A stretch of DNA of 64,000 bases, taken from the NCBI RefSeq assembly GCF_902150045.1, contig NZ_CABFVU010000001.1:3410001-3474000 (forward strand), given 5' to 3'. The notes below the pieces were generated by a model that ran no database searches, was not told the origin of the DNA, and saw only the letters and a list, made by a program, of their open reading frames with translations. The first letter of the stretch is position 1, and each line of letters begins with the position of its first letter. The stretch comes from Chitinophaga polysaccharea. Lineage in GTDB: Bacteria; Bacteroidota; Bacteroidia; Chitinophagales; Chitinophagaceae. The position numbers and the translations under genes were made by a program. Below are positions 62,417 through 64,000 of this stretch, one piece after another.

Positions 62417-63736
62417 TTAGTTATTCATGATCTCCGCAATCTGCGTCTGTAGGAAATGTTGCAGGGCAGGCACCTTCACAGCATCTGTGATATCGTGGGA
62501 GAAGGCGTTTACCATCAGTGCTTTTGCCGCATCTTCACCAATACCGCGAGAGCGGAGGTAGAACATGGACTCCTCGCTGAACTGACCGGCAGTAAAACCG
62601 TGGCTGCACTTTACATCGTCGGCATAAATTTCCAGCTGTGGCTGGGAGTTGATGTCCGCTTTGGTACCGAGCAGGAGGTTATTGTTCTGCTGGAAAGCAT
62701 TTGTTTTCTGTGCTTCCTGGTGTACAAGGATCTTGCCGGTAAATACGCCGTTGGCGTTATCGAGCAGTACGCCTTTGTACAGTTCGTTGCTGTTGCAATC
62801 GGGCATGATGTGATCCATAAAGGTATGGTTATCTACATGCTGGTGTTTGCTGGCAATATAGAGGCCGTTCAGGTTAGTTTCGGTATGACTGCCATTAAGC
62901 GCCACGCTCAGGTTATTACGGGTGAACGGGGTACCGGGCAGGGTGAAATTAAAATGATGGTAACGGCTGTCTTTATGTTGTTGTGCAGCGGTGGTATGTA
63001 CTTCACGGAAGCTTTCGGCGCCCTGTTGTACATTATAGTGCCACAGTTCTGCGTTTTCCATTACCACGGTTTCCAGTACGCTGTTCGCAAATGCGATGGT
63101 ATTGGTTTCCGGGTGTATGGAAGTTTCGATAATGGTAGCGGCAGCGTTCCTGTTCAGTACCCACAGGTGGCGGGGCTGAATGAACGCATGCGCTGTACAG
63201 GAGTAAACGTGTACTACATGTATGGGTTTATCAATCACGGTGTTGGCTGCCAGTTCAATATACAGGCCATCTGCAAAGAGGGCAGTATTCAGTTGCGCCA
63301 TTGATTCGGCTGCCAGGTGCTGCTGTTCGTTGAAATAAGCAGCGAAACCGGGTGCGGTAGTGTGGGCGCTCATTGCGCCAACAGTGATGCCTTTACCTTG
63401 CGGCAGTGTAGATTGTTCTGCCTGGAGATGGCCGTTTACCAGCACAATGCGGTAGCAGTCCAGTTCAGGAATGGCAGTACTGTTCACCACATCTTCCGGT
63501 ACACAGGAAGCGGTAGAGAGCAGTTCATATGGAAACTCTTTCAGGTAGCGCTGAATATTCGTGTAGCGCCATGCTTCCGTTTTCAACGTAGGAAGGCCTA
63601 TCGTTGAAAAACGCTCAAGCGCTTTGCGGCGGACATCCTGCAATGTATCTGTAGCGAGGGAGGGAACCTGCGCCGACAGTGCATTTACATCTTCAGTTAA
63701 CGCCTGGTAAAATGGCAATATCATATCGCTTGTCAT
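62417..63736 (-). CDS. sufD: Fe-S cluster assembly scaffold protein SufD
   Basis: 439 residues. An N-terminal helical part (about 1-110) leads to the right-handed beta-helix shared with SufB, ending with DVKCSHGFTAGQFSEESMFY and LRSRGI(GE)..A, the SufB/SufD C-terminal block. It forms the SufBC2D complex where clusters are assembled. It starts 8 bases after sufC. Confidence 0.95.
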   Translation of the reverse strand: MTSDMILPFYQALTEDVNALSAQVPSLATDTLQDVRRKALERFSTIGLPTLKTEAWRYTNIQRYLKEFPYELLSTASCVPEDVVNSTAIPELDCYRIVLVNGHLQAEQSTLPQGKGITVGAMSAHTTAPGFAAYFNEQQHLAAESMAQLNTALFADGLYIELAANTVIDKPIHVVHVYSCTAHAFIQPRHLWVLNRNAAATIIETSIHPETNTIAFANSVLETVVMENAELWHYNVQQGAESFREVHTTAAQQHKDSRYHHFNFTLPGTPFTRNNLSVALNGSHTETNLNGLYIASKHQHVDNHTFMDHIMPDCNSNELYKGVLLDNANGVFTGKILVHQEAQKTNAFQQNNNLLLGTKADINSQPQLEIYADDVKCSHGFTAGQFSEESMFYLRSRGIGEDAAKALMVNAFSHDITDAVKVPALQHFLQTQIAEIMNN

Positions 63737-63744
63737 AGTTCTTT

Positions 63745-64000
63745 TTATACAGATTCTTTCAAATGTAATTCCTCTTTCAGCCAGTCGTATCCTCTTTCTT
63801 CAAGTTCCAGTGCCAGCTCTTTGGTACCGGTTTTAATGATACGGCCATTGTATAATACATGTACAAAGTCAGGTATGATATACTCAAGCAGGCGTTGATA
63901 GTGGGTAATTACTACGAAGGATTTTTCTGCATCGCGTAATTTGTTCACTCCATTGGAAACAATACGCAGTGCATCGATATCCAGTCCGGAATCTGTTTCA
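63745..64000 (-). CDS. sufC: SufC ATPase, C-terminal part (cut by window end)
   Basis: 85 codons of the 3' end of an ABC-type ATPase; the reading frame continues past the window edge. [20 protein letters not shown] (D-loop region with the Walker-B glutamate) and VITHYQRLL (H-loop) followed by [15 protein letters not shown] identify SufC. It powers the SufBCD complex. The GTG at 63948 is an internal codon and not the start. sufB is expected beyond the edge. Confidence 0.95.
   Translation of the reverse strand, partial: ETDSGLDIDALRIVSNGVNKLRDAEKSFVVITHYQRLLEYIIPDFVHVLYNGRIIKTGTKELALELEERGYDWLKEELHLKESV

Noticed and set aside
63745..63948. 67-residue SufC with a GTG start
   Set aside because: The frame continues upstream with SufC residues to the window end, so the GTG is an internal valine codon.

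Overview
The window looks like chromosomal DNA from a Bacteroidota bacterium, most likely the Chitinophagaceae (Chitinophaga-like). The pointers are a SusC/SusD pair controlled by an ECF sigma factor and a FecR anti-sigma factor, a 1622-residue PKD protein with a type-B type IX secretion (T9SS) sorting domain, a SMUG2-type DNA glycosylase, promoters with the Bacteroidota -7 element TAnnTTTG, few Shine-Dalgarno sites and moderate GC content. Assignment below family level is inference.

Layout. 0-7.6 kb: a lipoprotein with an HExxH motif behind a heptanucleotide repeat array, then small regulator/enzyme sets (ArsR-AHSA1-VOC, AraC, an SDR epimerase, divergent azoR/HxlR) and a decayed stretch with a frameshifted XRE regulator. 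7.6-16.1 kb: a trimeric cell-surface-type protein, a 55-residue lipoprotein, and a sigma-FecR-SusC-SusD uptake locus. 16.1-27 kb: a PhyH dioxygenase and the PKD adhesin, an Old Yellow Enzyme, an aldo/keto reductase, an IS3 relic, a desaturase and an HdeD-like membrane protein. A dispersed 3'-end repeat family recurs here. 27-34 kb: an M1 peptidase and a cobalamin operon (cobQ, a PLP enzyme, cbiB, an unexplained SDR). 34-49.8 kb: small proteins, SMUG2, a hybrid histidine kinase with an 11-base homopolymer, a YdcF-type protein, a SAM-I riboswitch with its transsulfuration-type enzyme, transporters, a CorC-type protein, a pirin, small secreted proteins and a GH20 hexosaminidase.

49.9-60.3 kb, minus strand, is the most interesting part: SWIM zinc finger, DUF5691, MoxR AAA+ ATPase, DUF5682, VWA protein and DUF4132. 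From memory this matches the uncharacterised Escherichia coli yehI/L/M/P/Q set, so it is probably a conserved system of unknown function. The ATPase and VWA protein would be the motor and metal-binding adaptor, the HEAT-like proteins scaffolds, and DUF5682 a candidate enzyme. 60.4-64 kb is the SUF iron-sulfur operon, sufC (cut by the window end)-sufD-sufS-sufE-sufT-like.

Domain assignments come from reading translated sequence and from remembered families; no search was run. I saw no rRNA, tRNA or CRISPR array, but I did not scan exhaustively for tRNAs.
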